Shown: positions 28,462 through 37,945, numbered from the stretch's first letter. The stretch is 61,579 nt of DNA from Halorubrum sp. Hd13 (GCF_002252755.1 NZ_NHOY01000120.1:1-61579); one strand, 5' to 3'. Numbers and translations: made by a program. The notes: generated from the sequence alone by a model not told the origin.

Positions 28462-29832
28462 TCAATCGTCGTCGACTGGTTCGGAGATCGGCGGGACCGT
28501 GTCGGCCCGATCGAACAGCGGACTGGATTCGCCGGGGACGAACGTGTTCAGCGCGAGCGCCACCAGGCCGGTGACGATGACCGGTTCGCCGAAGAACGTT
28601 TGTGTACCCGATGGCAGTCCCGAGAGCGCATTCGGCACCGTCGCGACGCCGAGCCCGAGTCCGAGCGCCGTAGCGATGATGACCATGTTTCGACGATTCA
28701 TCTCGATGTTCAGGAACAACAGCCGCATGCCGCTGGCGGCCACCATGCCGACCATAATGAGCACGGCACCGCCGAAGACGGCGGAGGGGATGGTCGTCAC
28801 GATGGCTCCGATCTTCGGGACGAGTCCGAGCACGATCAGAATCCCACCGCCGATCCCGACGATGTGACGGCTCATCACGCCGGTGAAGTTGATGATGCCG
28901 ACGTTCTGGGAGAACGATGTCTGCGGGAAGGACCCGAAGACCGCTCCGAGGGCACTGATGAACCCGTCGGCGAAGATTCCGCCTCGGAATTCCTCTGTGG
29001 TGGGGTTGCGTCCCTCGGCGGCGGTGATCCCGGACATGTCGCCGATTGTTTCCATACCCGAGACGAGAAACAGGAACGCGAAGGTCAAAAGCGGGACCAA
29101 CTCGAAACTGAATCCGAACCGGCCGGGAGTGGGGACCGCGATCCACGCCGCTTCGTAGAAGGGCGTGAAGTCCACGACGCCGAACATGATCGCGACGACG
29201 TAGCCGGCGCTGATTCCGATGATGACACTCAACATTCGCCAGACTCCCTTCAAGAGCAGATTGAAGAGAACCGCGATCGTCAAGACCAGTCCTGCAAGCC
29301 CGAGGTTCTGCATCGAGCCGAAGTCTTCGGCACCGACCCCGCCAGCGGCGTACTGGATACCGACCGGAACGAGGTACAGACCGATGATGATGACGATGAG
29401 TCCCGTGACAAGCGGCGGGAAGAACGACTGGAGTCGTTTGAACTGCCAGCCCAACAGGAACGGAACGACGACTGCCGCGGCCACGATCGAGCCGAACACG
29501 ACGTCGAGGCCCGAACTCGCGCCGATCGATGACATCGCACCGACGAAGGCGAAACTTGTTCCCATCACGATCGGAAGTTTCGCGCCGACTGGACCCACGG
29601 CGTATGCTTGGACGACGGTCGCCACTCCCGCAAAGAGGATCACCATCTGAACCAAAAACGTCGTGTCTGCGGAGCTCAATCCCGCGGCTCCCGCGACGAT
29701 GAACGCGACTGCAGTCGACGGGACAATCATGACCGATACGTGTTGTAGCGCGAGCAGGAACGATTTCGACAACGGTGGCTTCTCTTCCAGACCGTATGCG
29801 AGATCGATTCCTTCGTCTGTGTTTCTAGGCAT
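28462..29832 (-). CDS. NCS2-family xanthine/urate permease
   Basis: 456 residues from MPRNTDEGIDLAYGLEEKPP. About 14 hydrophobic segments. Family motifs are LALQHVSVMIVPSTAVAF near the N-terminus, GTSFAFVGAM and SQNVGIINFTGVMSRH, typical of the UraA/XanQ/UacT branch (ATQNxGxxxxTGxxSR). Proton symport of xanthine and/or urate is inferred from the branch and from neighbouring urate oxidase. The intergenic region to 30094 is the probable promoter. Confidence 0.92.
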   Translation of the reverse strand: MPRNTDEGIDLAYGLEEKPPLSKSFLLALQHVSVMIVPSTAVAFIVAGAAGLSSADTTFLVQMVILFAGVATVVQAYAVGPVGAKLPIVMGTSFAFVGAMSSIGASSGLDVVFGSIVAAAVVVPFLLGWQFKRLQSFFPPLVTGLIVIIIGLYLVPVGIQYAAGGVGAEDFGSMQNLGLAGLVLTIAVLFNLLLKGVWRMLSVIIGISAGYVVAIMFGVVDFTPFYEAAWIAVPTPGRFGFSFELVPLLTFAFLFLVSGMETIGDMSGITAAEGRNPTTEEFRGGIFADGFISALGAVFGSFPQTSFSQNVGIINFTGVMSRHIVGIGGGILIVLGLVPKIGAIVTTIPSAVFGGAVLIMVGMVAASGMRLLFLNIEMNRRNMVIIATALGLGLGVATVPNALSGLPSGTQTFFGEPVIVTGLVALALNTFVPGESSPLFDRADTVPPISEPVDDD

Positions 29833-30093
29833 GTTCCGACATACCAATGAGACTTCTAATAATTAAAATCTTCTATTGATCTACTATATTTCATCCAAGA
29901 TATCACGGAATATTCTGGTTCGCACATCTATCGGGCGGATAGCGTTCGCTGTATGAGGTTCCGACGAAGCGCCGTTCGAGAACGGGTCGGGAACAGTCAC
30001 CTCCGAACGGACACGGTCAGCCATCGAATCGCTCCGCGGGGGATGTCGTGTCAACGGGACCGGCGTCTGGACGGCGACGGTTGTACTCGTAGC

Positions 30094-30441
30094 TCAGCTC
30101 CCACGGTACGTCGTGTAACTCCCAGGAGATAGGAGCAATGGCACGTGGTAGTGCTCGCTCGGATCGTCGATCAGGAACCGCACCGGAACCTCGTCGAGAA
30201 ACGTAGATTCCGTGGGACCCTCGCGGTAATACGTCCCCACGTCGAAGACGAGCTCGAACGTTCCGGCGTCGATCTCCTCGGCGTCGAGTAACGGCTCGTC
30301 GACTCGGCCATCGTGGTTCGTCACCGCTGACACGATCTGCTCGCGGTCTCCCTCTTCGAGTCGATACAGCGTCACTTCCACGCCCTCCGCCGGTCCTTCG
30401 CGATTTGTATCGAGTACGTGCGTGGTCAGTCCTGCGCTCAT
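30094..30441 (-). CDS. uraH: 5-hydroxyisourate hydrolase (transthyretin-like)
   Basis: 115 residues, complete. LTTHVLDTNREGPAEG near the N-terminus and the C-terminal TTYRGS tetrapeptide are the HIU hydrolase signatures. A His in SEHYHVPLLLSPGSY completes the active site. It hydrolyses 5-hydroxyisourate to OHCU. Its start overlaps the urate oxidase stop (ATGA), so it is translationally coupled downstream of the enzyme making its substrate. A degenerate paralogue is at 41076-41384. Confidence 0.96.
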   Translation of the reverse strand: MSAGLTTHVLDTNREGPAEGVEVTLYRLEEGDREQIVSAVTNHDGRVDEPLLDAEEIDAGTFELVFDVGTYYREGPTESTFLDEVPVRFLIDDPSEHYHVPLLLSPGSYTTYRGS

Positions 30442-31409
30442 ACGTTGCTCCCTTCGTCGAGGTCGCTGTGATCCATCGAGAACCGCTGGAATCCGGTCGG
30501 CCGAGGCGGTTCTCGAAGCACTTTCGCGTCACCCTCTAGGTCGTCATTCCGCACGCCTAGCCACGTCTGATTCCTGGATTCGAAATTCACTTCGGCCAGC
30601 TGCGGGAACCGTTCGAGGATTCGGAGTCCGATCTGATAGACGAGGTCTTGGATCGAGTTGACGTCTTTCTCATCGAAGACCACCTGTGCGATATCTCGCA
30701 CCTGCTCGGCAGGCACGTACTCTTTTGGATCGTCACCAAGCGCCGCCTTGGGGTCGTCGTACGTCCAGAAGATGTCGAGTCCGATATACAGCGTCCGATT
30801 CTCTCGTTCCGGAAGTGTGGTGTACTCGTCCTGAACGTAGCCGACGAAAGAGTTGTCTTTCACCTTCACGAGTTCGATATCGGTGACACCGCTTCGCTGA
30901 TTCTCGATGACGATGTCGCCGTCCTCCCGCTTGAGGTAGTACTCGCCGTACGCCGACTCGTTGTCGGAAACGCGGAAGACCAGTTCGCTCGGTTCGAAGC
31001 CGCCCTCGCCGTCTGGAACGGGTCGTTGGTCGAACTGGAGTTCATCGGCAGACATGCGGACTCCCTCCATCTGATCGTAGGTGTTGAGGAACTCCGAGCC
31101 GACGTAATGGAGAAAGCCCTCGACGGTCGCACCGTCGTACTCGCCAGCGTGGTGCAAGATGAAGTTCTTCATCGTGTCCGTTGCCACCACCTTCGTGTTG
31201 TCGCCGTCTCGGAACGAGGGGAGGAACTCCTCGCCCTCGACCTGCGCACGCACCTCCATCCCGAGGAGCGTGTTCGGCTTGCCAGTGAATGTCGACTCGG
31301 GAATCTCGCGGAGCCCCGTCAGTGGGGTTGCGTACGTCCGGTAGACGTTAACATGTTTTTTCCCGTAGTTCATCGTTCGGTCGTCGGTGTCTTGTGGTGT
31401 GTTTATCAT
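30438..31409 (-). CDS. Urate oxidase (cofactor-independent uricase)
   Basis: 323 residues (residue 13, MNYGKKHVNV, is an alternative start). Tandem T-fold uricase with YRTYATPLTG, NTKVVATDTMKNF (the conserved T-D-x-x-K-N motif), GYVQDEYTTLPERENR and QTWLG near the C-terminus. It oxidises urate to 5-hydroxyisourate with O2 and no cofactor. It is first in a two-gene operon with uraH. The length is near that of bacterial uricases. Confidence 0.95.
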   Translation of the reverse strand: MINTPQDTDDRTMNYGKKHVNVYRTYATPLTGLREIPESTFTGKPNTLLGMEVRAQVEGEEFLPSFRDGDNTKVVATDTMKNFILHHAGEYDGATVEGFLHYVGSEFLNTYDQMEGVRMSADELQFDQRPVPDGEGGFEPSELVFRVSDNESAYGEYYLKREDGDIVIENQRSGVTDIELVKVKDNSFVGYVQDEYTTLPERENRTLYIGLDIFWTYDDPKAALGDDPKEYVPAEQVRDIAQVVFDEKDVNSIQDLVYQIGLRILERFPQLAEVNFESRNQTWLGVRNDDLEGDAKVLREPPRPTGFQRFSMDHSDLDEGSNV

Positions 31410-31586
31410 GGGCCGTCAGTGGTATCGTCGTCGGTCATCCCTGCTGCGTGCAGCGATCGCTGTGCTCCGGGCTACAAAATCTGGCTTTACGTAGTGCGCT
31501 TGTCACCGTCTACCAACGAGGTTCATACGCATAGGTAAACCATTTTTGGTCGCTCGTTGTCATTTTCACCAGGAGGGCACCCGCCG

Positions 31587-32090
31587 CTACGGTTCCAGTA
31601 TTTCGTCGAGTCGCAGGCGCGCAATGGTGTGTACCTCATCGATGGCGGTCCGGAACTCCTCGGGTCGTGCGTGTTCGACCCGCTCTTCCATCGCGGCCCT
31701 GATCGCGTCGGGCGATTCGTCTCGTACGGCCATGATGAACGGGAAGCCGAAGCTGTCCTGATACCGGTCGTTCAGTCGCTGGAAGGCCTCATACTGCTCC
31801 GGAGTCAACTGATCGAGTCCGGCGGAGGCCTGCTCTTCGACGGAGGCGTCTGTCATCTCGGTCTGCTCGCCGAGGTCCGGATGTGCCCGCAGGAGTTCGA
31901 GCTGCCGATCGCGATCGGCAGCCTCGACGACGCGCTTCATCGTCTCGTGAAGGTCGTCGACCGACTCGAAGGGTCGGTCGGACCAAGCCCGTTCGGCCAC
32001 CCAGGGGGAATGTTCGTACACGCCGCCCAAGAGGTCGACAAACCTCTCTCTATCCGATCGGTTCACGTCCGTGATCGTTCGTTTGCTCAT
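31587..32090 (-). CDS. uraD: OHCU decarboxylase
   Basis: 167 residues. The catalytic LRAHPDLG motif and SFGFPFIMAVR are diagnostic for 2-oxo-4-hydroxy-4-carboxy-5-ureidoimidazoline decarboxylase, which yields S-allantoin stereospecifically. It lies 177 bp upstream of the uricase gene on the same strand and is divergent from the allantoinase-like gene. The 220-bp shared spacer has an AT-rich element for each direction (CTTAAATTCTC and CCCTTAAGAAC). Confidence 0.95.
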   Translation of the reverse strand: MSKRTITDVNRSDRERFVDLLGGVYEHSPWVAERAWSDRPFESVDDLHETMKRVVEAADRDRQLELLRAHPDLGEQTEMTDASVEEQASAGLDQLTPEQYEAFQRLNDRYQDSFGFPFIMAVRDESPDAIRAAMEERVEHARPEEFRTAIDEVHTIARLRLDEILEP

Positions 32091-32309
32091 CGTCCTCGCT
32101 GGTCAGACCGCCCGTCACTTAAATTCTCGTTCGCACTCACAGTCGGCCCGGAGCTGAGGCGGCGACAACGGAACAACCCTTAAGAACAGGTATCGAGTAT
32201 TCCAGGGTATGGTTAGCACGGTGAACGGAGCGAGACGATACAACTTCGCGGTGACTCTCGAATGTTGTGGATGGAACGCGGTCGATGTCCAAAGTCAGGG
32301 TGGACACCG

Positions 32310-33683
32310 GTGGTGAGTATTGACACCGTCGTCACCGGCGGGACCGTCGTTACCGCCGAGGCGATGTTCGAGGGGGCGGTCGCCATCGACGACGGTACGA
32401 TCGTAGGCGTAGGCGACGAAGATGCGTTTCCGGACGCGGAAGACCGGATCGACGCGGACGGGAACCTCGTCCTTCCAGGCGTGGTCGACCCACATACCCA
32501 TCTCGCAGGCTACAACTCAATCGACTCCTACGAGACCGGAACGGCGGCCGCTGCAGTCGGCGGCGTCACCAGTCTTCTGACCTTCGCCTGGCAGGGATGG
32601 GACGACGGAGAATGGGACGACCGGGGGACGCTGACCGGAGCCGTCGAACGGCATCGCGATGGCGCGGCACCACTCATCGACTGTGGGGTCCATCCGGTCA
32701 TCACACAAGAATCTCTCGCGGTGTTCGAGGAACTGGCGACGCTCGTCGACGACGGCATCACGTCGTTCAAACTCTTCACCACAGACGACATCCGACTGTC
32801 GAACGGATTCATCGGAGAGGTGTTCCGGCGGCTCGCCGACATCGGTGCCGTCGGGATGGTTCACACCGAAGAGTACTCCGTCTGCGAGCATCGGACGGAC
32901 GCGGTGAAAAGCGAACCCGGCGGTGAATCACCATCGGCGTATCCGCGGTCCCGCCCGGACTACGCGGAAGCGATGTCGGCCGGCTCCGTCGCCCGACTCG
33001 CTGTCGCGGCCGACGCAAAGTATTACGGCGTCCACACCACGTCGGCGGCGGCGGCGGACGCGATCGCGGAGGTGCAGACTGACGGTTCGAACGTCAGGGC
33101 GGAGACGTGTACGCACTATACCACGCTCACGGAGGAAACGTACGAACGACTCGGGAACCGGGCGATCATGTCTCCTCCCCTCCGGTCGTCTCAGGATGTG
33201 GATACCATTTTCGACCGACTCGGCGACGGGACACTTTCGGTCGTCTCGACCGACCACGTTCCGCTGCCTCGCGAACGGAAAGAGGGCGGGCCGTGGTGGG
33301 AAAGCGCCTTCGGGATCAACAGTCTCCAGACGAGCCTCCCCGTGTTCCACGACGTGGCCGTCAACGAACGTGGCCTCTCGTATCCGAATCTTGTCCGACT
33401 CATGTGCCGCAATCCGGCACAGACGTTCGGCTTACCGCGGAAGGGGCGGATCGAACCCGGTGCCGACGCCGATATCGTCATCTTCGATCCGGATGAGACG
33501 TACACCATCACGGCGGAGCGGAACCACTCGAATGCGGACTACTCTGTGTACGAAGGCCGGACGGTGACAGGTCGAGTGAAACAGAGCTTCGTGCGAGGGA
33601 CGCTCGTCGCCGACGACGGCGATATCGTCGCGAACCCCGGCCACGGGACCTTCTTGCGGCGTGAGGTGCCGGACTGGGGGTAA
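32310..33683 (+). CDS. Allantoinase / dihydropyrimidinase-family cyclic amidohydrolase
   Basis: 457 residues from GTG at 32310 (a second GTG follows at once). Binuclear Zn hydrolase pattern: HxH in GVVDPHTHLAG, the carbamylated Lys in ITSFKLFTTDD, Zn-binding His residues in VGMVHTEE and YYGVHTTSAA, and the Asp in VVSTDHVPL. D-hydantoinases, dihydropyrimidinases and allantoinases share this layout. Directly after the urate-to-allantoin genes and before an allantoate-type hydrolase, allantoinase is the best inference. It starts a plus-strand operon with the next two genes. Confidence 0.87.
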   Translation: MVSIDTVVTGGTVVTAEAMFEGAVAIDDGTIVGVGDEDAFPDAEDRIDADGNLVLPGVVDPHTHLAGYNSIDSYETGTAAAAVGGVTSLLTFAWQGWDDGEWDDRGTLTGAVERHRDGAAPLIDCGVHPVITQESLAVFEELATLVDDGITSFKLFTTDDIRLSNGFIGEVFRRLADIGAVGMVHTEEYSVCEHRTDAVKSEPGGESPSAYPRSRPDYAEAMSAGSVARLAVAADAKYYGVHTTSAAAADAIAEVQTDGSNVRAETCTHYTTLTEETYERLGNRAIMSPPLRSSQDVDTIFDRLGDGTLSVVSTDHVPLPRERKEGGPWWESAFGINSLQTSLPVFHDVAVNERGLSYPNLVRLMCRNPAQTFGLPRKGRIEPGADADIVIFDPDETYTITAERNHSNADYSVYEGRTVTGRVKQSFVRGTLVADDGDIVANPGHGTFLRREVPDWG

Positions 33684-33727
33684 GTGGCGACGGAACTTTT
33701 ATTTCGCGTACTGTCGTTGAAGTCGAC

Positions 33728-34144
33728 GTGACACAACTAGAATTCGATGTCGATGGCCGTGTGTTCACAGCCGACTTGCTCGAGGATGAGGCACCTCGAT
33801 CGGTCGAAGCACTCCGGGAATTCCTCCCGCTCGAATCGGAACTGATGCACGTCCGCTGGAGCGGACACGCGACGTGGATCAATATCGACGAAATCGAACT
33901 CCCGGAGATTCCACGCGAGAATCACACAGTCTACCCGTCTCGGGGCGATATCCTGCTTTATCCAGGGTACCGGAACGAACAGGAAATTCTCATTCCCTGT
34001 GGCCCGACGTGTTTCAAGAGCCCCGCAGGAGAGCTCGCCGGCAACCACATCGCATGCCTTGACGCATCCCGAGAGGAACTCCGTGAGATCGAAGAAGAGA
34101 CGCTACAGACCGGCGCGAAGGACATCGTCGTCAGAGAGCGATAG
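33728..34144 (+). CDS. DUF3830 family protein (cyclophilin-like fold)
   Basis: 138 residues from GTG. The pattern TADLLEDEAPRSVEALREFLPL, ELMHVRWSGHATWIN, ENHTVYPSRGDILLYP and CGPTCFKSPAGELAGNHIA fits DUF3830, a small beta-barrel family related to cyclophilin-like proteins and often found near hydantoinases and amino-acid or ureide catabolic genes. No function is established. It sits 44 bp after the allantoinase and 117 bp before the ureido amidohydrolase on the same strand. A broken second copy at 44571 is again next to a hydrolase fragment. Confidence 0.85.
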   Translation: MTQLEFDVDGRVFTADLLEDEAPRSVEALREFLPLESELMHVRWSGHATWINIDEIELPEIPRENHTVYPSRGDILLYPGYRNEQEILIPCGPTCFKSPAGELAGNHIACLDASREELREIEEETLQTGAKDIVVRER

Positions 34145-34261
34145 GCCGATGGCCGCTCAGATTCGCTATGGTCCAGACGCCGAGAGCGGCGCGTATCGGC
34201 CTGCAGAAGCACTGATATACTGGTATATTAAGCTTAGAGCATTCTTAAGAGGTGATAGAGC

Positions 34262-35533
34262 ATGGGCAGCATGAAATCGGAACAACACTGTGTAAGCGAG
34301 GAGCGTCTCCGCGAGGATATCACAGCCAACGCGGAGTTTGGTGCCATTCAGACAGAGTTGGGGCAGGGACGAACCGTCCTAACCGGCACGGACGCGAACC
34401 GGCAGGCACGGGAGTATCTGGTCGATCGATTCGACGACGCCGGTCTCGACGTTCGTGTCGACGCCGTCGGTAATATCACCGGTCGGTGGGTACCCGAAGA
34501 GGCCGATCCGGCGGCTCGGTCGGTGGCGTGTGGGAGTCACCTCGATTCCGTGCCCGAAGGGGGCATCTTCGATGGAGTTCTCGGCGTCTACAGCGGATTG
34601 GAGGCCGTGCGAGCACTGCAGGCAGCCGACGTTGAGATCAACCGACCGATCGAAATCGTCTGTTTCACCGAGGAAGAGGGTGCGCGGTTCTCCAACGGCG
34701 TCCTCGGCTCGTCGGTCGCGAGCGGGAAGCGGAGCGTCGAAGAGGCCCTTGCACTCGAAGACGACGCAGGCGTGAGTCTCGAAGCGGCGCTTTCCGACAT
34801 CGGCTTCCGAGGCACCGGCCGCATTGACGCGAGCACGTGGGATTCGTGGCTCGAACTCCACGTTGAACAGGGGGAGCGTCTTCAAGAAGCGGACGCGGCC
34901 GTCGGCATCGTCTCGGTGATAACGGGCACCATCCGATGTGAAGTCGAAATCGAAGGTGAGGCGAACCACTCCGGATCGACGGCGATGGCCGAACGGACGG
35001 ACGCGCTGACCGCCGCGAGCGAACTCGTCCTTGAGGTGGAACATGTGACGAACGACGTCGCCGCCGAGGAGGGTGACACCGTCGTCGGGACGGTCGGGAG
35101 TCTCGACGTCTGGCCCAACGCCATCAACGTCGTCCCGGGGCGCGCGGAACTGGGAATCGATGTCCGCGACGTCGAGTACGAGAATATGGAACGAATCATC
35201 AAACGCGTCCAAAACCATCTCTCGACGCTCGAAAGCGACCGCAGCGTCGAGACGATGCTCGAACGACCATACGACATCGCGCCGAGCACGATGAGCGAGC
35301 GGTGTACGGCCGCGCTTCGAGACGCGGCGGCTGTAGCTGATGCGGATTCCCTGTGCATGCACTCCGGTGCAGGCCACGACACGATGCACATCGCGAGTGT
35401 CACGGACACGGGACTGCTGTTCGCACCGTCCCGCGGCGGGTTCTCGCATAGCCCCCGCGAATGGACGGACTGGAGCAGTTGTGCGACGGCTACGAGGGTG
35501 TTGACGGCCGGATTGGGGGAGCTGGCGCGCTAA
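34262..35533 (+). CDS. Allantoate / N-carbamoyl amino acid amidohydrolase (M20 family)
   Basis: 423 residues. M20/hydantoinase-carbamoylase fold: Zn ligands in GSHLDSVPEGGIFDGVLGV (His, Asp), FTEEEGARFSN (Glu), LELHVEQGE (His) and the C-terminal HSGAGHDTMH. A small dimerisation domain lies between about residues 210 and 325 and contains NHSGSTAM. These enzymes cleave allantoate, ureidoglycolate or N-carbamoyl amino acids. Context favours allantoate or ureidoglycolate. Two decayed partial copies lie at 36690-37250 and about 44395-44550. Confidence 0.9.
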   Translation: MGSMKSEQHCVSEERLREDITANAEFGAIQTELGQGRTVLTGTDANRQAREYLVDRFDDAGLDVRVDAVGNITGRWVPEEADPAARSVACGSHLDSVPEGGIFDGVLGVYSGLEAVRALQAADVEINRPIEIVCFTEEEGARFSNGVLGSSVASGKRSVEEALALEDDAGVSLEAALSDIGFRGTGRIDASTWDSWLELHVEQGERLQEADAAVGIVSVITGTIRCEVEIEGEANHSGSTAMAERTDALTAASELVLEVEHVTNDVAAEEGDTVVGTVGSLDVWPNAINVVPGRAELGIDVRDVEYENMERIIKRVQNHLSTLESDRSVETMLERPYDIAPSTMSERCTAALRDAAAVADADSLCMHSGAGHDTMHIASVTDTGLLFAPSRGGFSHSPREWTDWSSCATATRVLTAGLGELAR

Positions 35534-35604
35534 TGAGATTCGATAGTCAGCGACGACGGTGTTTGACCTATGAAAACGAACGTAGCCAGTAAATATTCAG
35601 GCAG

Positions 35605-36416
35605 TTAGGGCTTCGAACCGGTGCCGTGGGTCGCCATATTGATGTTCACCTCAATGACGTTGGCCGCGCGTTGGACCTGCTCGGGTAGATCCCCGTTGAA
35701 CGGCGTTCCTTTCAGTCGACTGGTCGGGCCAGCGATGCTCGACGAGCCAAGGACGGTTTCCTCGTGGTCAATAACCGGCGCTCCGACAGCACGAAGACCC
35801 TCCACCTCCTCTTCATCGTTGTACGCGTGGCCCCGTTCGCGGATCGTCGCCAGTTCGTCGTGTAGTGCCTCCAGGTCGGTGATGGTGTTTGCCGTCCGTT
35901 CCTGGAGCCCGTGCTGTTCGAGGATCTCGTCACGGGGTCTTCGGGAAGAAAGGCTAGAATTGCCTCTCCCGTCGCCATACAGTGGAGTTGGTCTGGTTGG
36001 TGGAGTTTGTCCGTCTGGTAGCCGCTCCCGACGGCGTCGCTCCCGCAGACCTTGTACAAGTTGATCCCTTTGCCGTGCTGTTCGGTGAAGAGGTTCGCAT
36101 ACTCGCCGGTCATCTCGGCGAGCTCATCAACTTCCTCCTTGCCGTAGCGACACAAGGTGTTGCGGTTTCGGACGTACTCGCCGGACAGAAGGAATTGCAG
36201 ACCGATTTCGTACTGATCGTCGTTCTTGACGATCCAGTCTTTCTCCCGAAGCGTCGCCAAGTAGTGGTATGTCGAACTCTTCGACATCCCGACGTGAGCA
36301 GCCAGTTCGGTGACACCCGCACCGTCGAGTGTTTCGAGTGCTTTGATTATTTGAGCGGTTCGCTCAACCGTTTTCAACGTACGCGGTGATTTTTTTTTCT
36401 TCGATTCTATCGTCAT
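35605..36416 (-). pseudogene. IclR-family regulator, frameshifted
   Basis: The first 155 codons or so read an intact IclR N-terminus: a winged helix with AGVTELAAHVGMSKSSTYHYLATL, then effector-domain sequence to AILAFLPED. There the frame breaks, and the rest (EILEQHGLQERTANTIT ... VEGLRAVGAPVIDHEE ... NINMATHG) continues in another frame to 35605. Comparison with the intact paralogue at 45472 places a one-base deletion near 35937-35945, in the equivalent of its PRERVDKIL. The product would lack the effector domain. It is convergent with the purine operon, whose regulator it presumably was. Confidence 0.88.
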
Positions 36417-36689
36417 GTTCTGACACAGTACATTCTACCACTTAATCGTTCACATACTCCAAACGTAGACTGTAGTAGATTCTGTGTATCAGCGGGTTAT
36501 TGGAAGAAAGATCACTCGAAAACTCAAGTTTTGGTGGAATAATGTATGCTTGTCTAATTATTATCTCTACCGCCTGAGATCGATACGTCGGGGCGTTTTT
36601 GATATGGAAACAAATGAAACCCATACGCGAAGAAAAATAACAGAGATAACATGCAGTTCGAGCCAGGAGTCCAACTTACTCGCATCCAG
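36417..36689. other. AT-rich spacer
   Basis: Probable promoter of the frameshifted iclR (ACGATTAAGTGG before its start resembles ACGATTAAGTAAA before the intact paralogue). The rest is AT-rich with no gene. Confidence 0.45.
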
Positions 36690-37250
36690 TCACTCACTGC
36701 CTCGAAATCCAATGTCCTCGAGCGGGGATTCGAGCGTGACTCCTTCGACATCTTCGAGTGTGAGTGCCGCTTCAACAGTCCAATGTTGCTTACGACGGAG
36801 GATCCGAGCACGCCGTTCGAGAATCTCGCTCCCTCTTCTGCGGTGAAACAGACAACCTAGATCGGCCGGTCAAATTCGATGCCGGACTCCTGAAGCGCCC
36901 GTACGGCTTCGAGCCCGCTGTAGACGCCGAGCACCCCATCGAAGATACCCCCTTCGGGAACGGAGTCGATATGGCTCCCACAGGCGACTGCTGGTGCTGT
37001 TGGATCGGCGCTCTCGGGCACCCAGCGGCCGACGATATTGCCCACTTGCGTCAACGCGGACGTCAAGCCCTGCCGCCTCCAGGCGGTCGATGAAATACTC
37101 CCGCGCCTTTCTGTTTGCTTCCGTTCCCGTGAGTACAGTTCGACCGTGTCCTTGGTCAGTTACAACCTCTCCGAATTTCCCGGTTTCCGTGATATCGTCT
37201 CGGAGTCGGTCTTCGCTGACGCGCTGATGCGCTCCTTTCGCTTTACTCAT
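36690..37250 (-). pseudogene. Ureido amidohydrolase remnant, N-terminal half
   Basis: Read on the minus strand from MSKAKGAHQRVSEDRLRDDI at 37250, it follows the N-terminal 180 residues of the intact enzyme at 34262: TVLTGTEANRKAREYFIDRL, then in a second frame VGNIVGRWVPESADP, CGSHIDSVPEGGIFDG and FDRPI, a stop, then in another frame LGSSV and LEDVEGVTLESPLEDIGFRG before the final stop at 36690. Several frameshifts and a stop mean it is inactive. The C-terminal half is absent here, but a matching segment exists near 44.4-44.55 kb. Confidence 0.85.
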
Positions 37251-37804
37251 AACCCATCCCCCTATTAAACGGGCTTTAGTTTGAATATATCGGAGACGAT
37301 GACCCGGACGATGCGCAAATAACAGCAATCTCGCTCAACAGCATCAGATCGTACTGATTCGATGAGAAGACGTTATGATGATCCCCTCCCTGCTCAGGAT
37401 TTTCATATGGTGGGCTTTCGGCAGAACGGGATATACGTATAATTCAGAAAGTTCACCAGCTCGTACCTAAATTTCTGTTCGTATTTATCGAATATTCGTG
37501 CTGTTTCTCGCTATACCCCTTGATTGGCCCAGGGTACTGGATTATCTCTGCGTTCAACAGGTGCTTGATCGGTTGTTGAACATAGAACACATGTGTATAT
37601 AACAAGACTAGGTTTGTTATCTAGTAACGTCTTCTATATTTGATCCCGTTCTCTATTTTCGCATATTACGAACGAGCAGAGTTTTTGAAAGGGTGACGGT
37701 GAGACAGTAGCTGCCGAAGCAGAACGCGAGGAGGTACGAGTACAAATTACAGATGAAACTTCCCATAATACATCAGATGAGGGCAGAGAATTATCAAGAA
37801 TACA
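37251..37804. other. AT-rich spacer without gene
   Basis: About 550 bp of lower-GC sequence with no ORF showing a family signature. It separates two pseudogenes and is probably decayed sequence. Confidence 0.55.
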
Positions 37805-37945
37805 TTAGTTCGAATCCGTTACCTGAACGACGAACCCGTCGTGACTACGTTCGTTCTCCAGCGTAAACGGCCGGTGATAGTCGGGCTCGTACCACTCGTT
37901 TATTGCTTGGTGAATTTTCGATCGCCGCCACGAACACATCCATAG
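37805..37945 (-). pseudogene. Mosaic remnant of the D-2-hydroxyacid dehydrogenase locus
   Basis: Three short blocks match the intact gene at 41544-42482 in order and orientation but with large deletions: 37807-37850 matches the 3' flank at about 41507-41545 (CCCGTCGTGACTACG), 37849-37912 matches about 42060-42115 (AGCGTAAACGGCCGGTGATA, encoding YHRPFTLENE), and 37918-37935 matches about 42393-42412 (CGCCGCCACGAAC). This is an internally deleted duplicate. Confidence 0.75.

Noticed and set aside
28363-29532. 389-codon plus-strand ORF with a very acidic product
   Set aside because: Antisense of the NCS2 permease; Asp/Glu/Arg-rich composition is an artefact of the opposite strand.
34379-35449. 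356-codon minus-strand ORF
   Set aside because: Shadow of the M20 amidohydrolase, which has the metal ligands.
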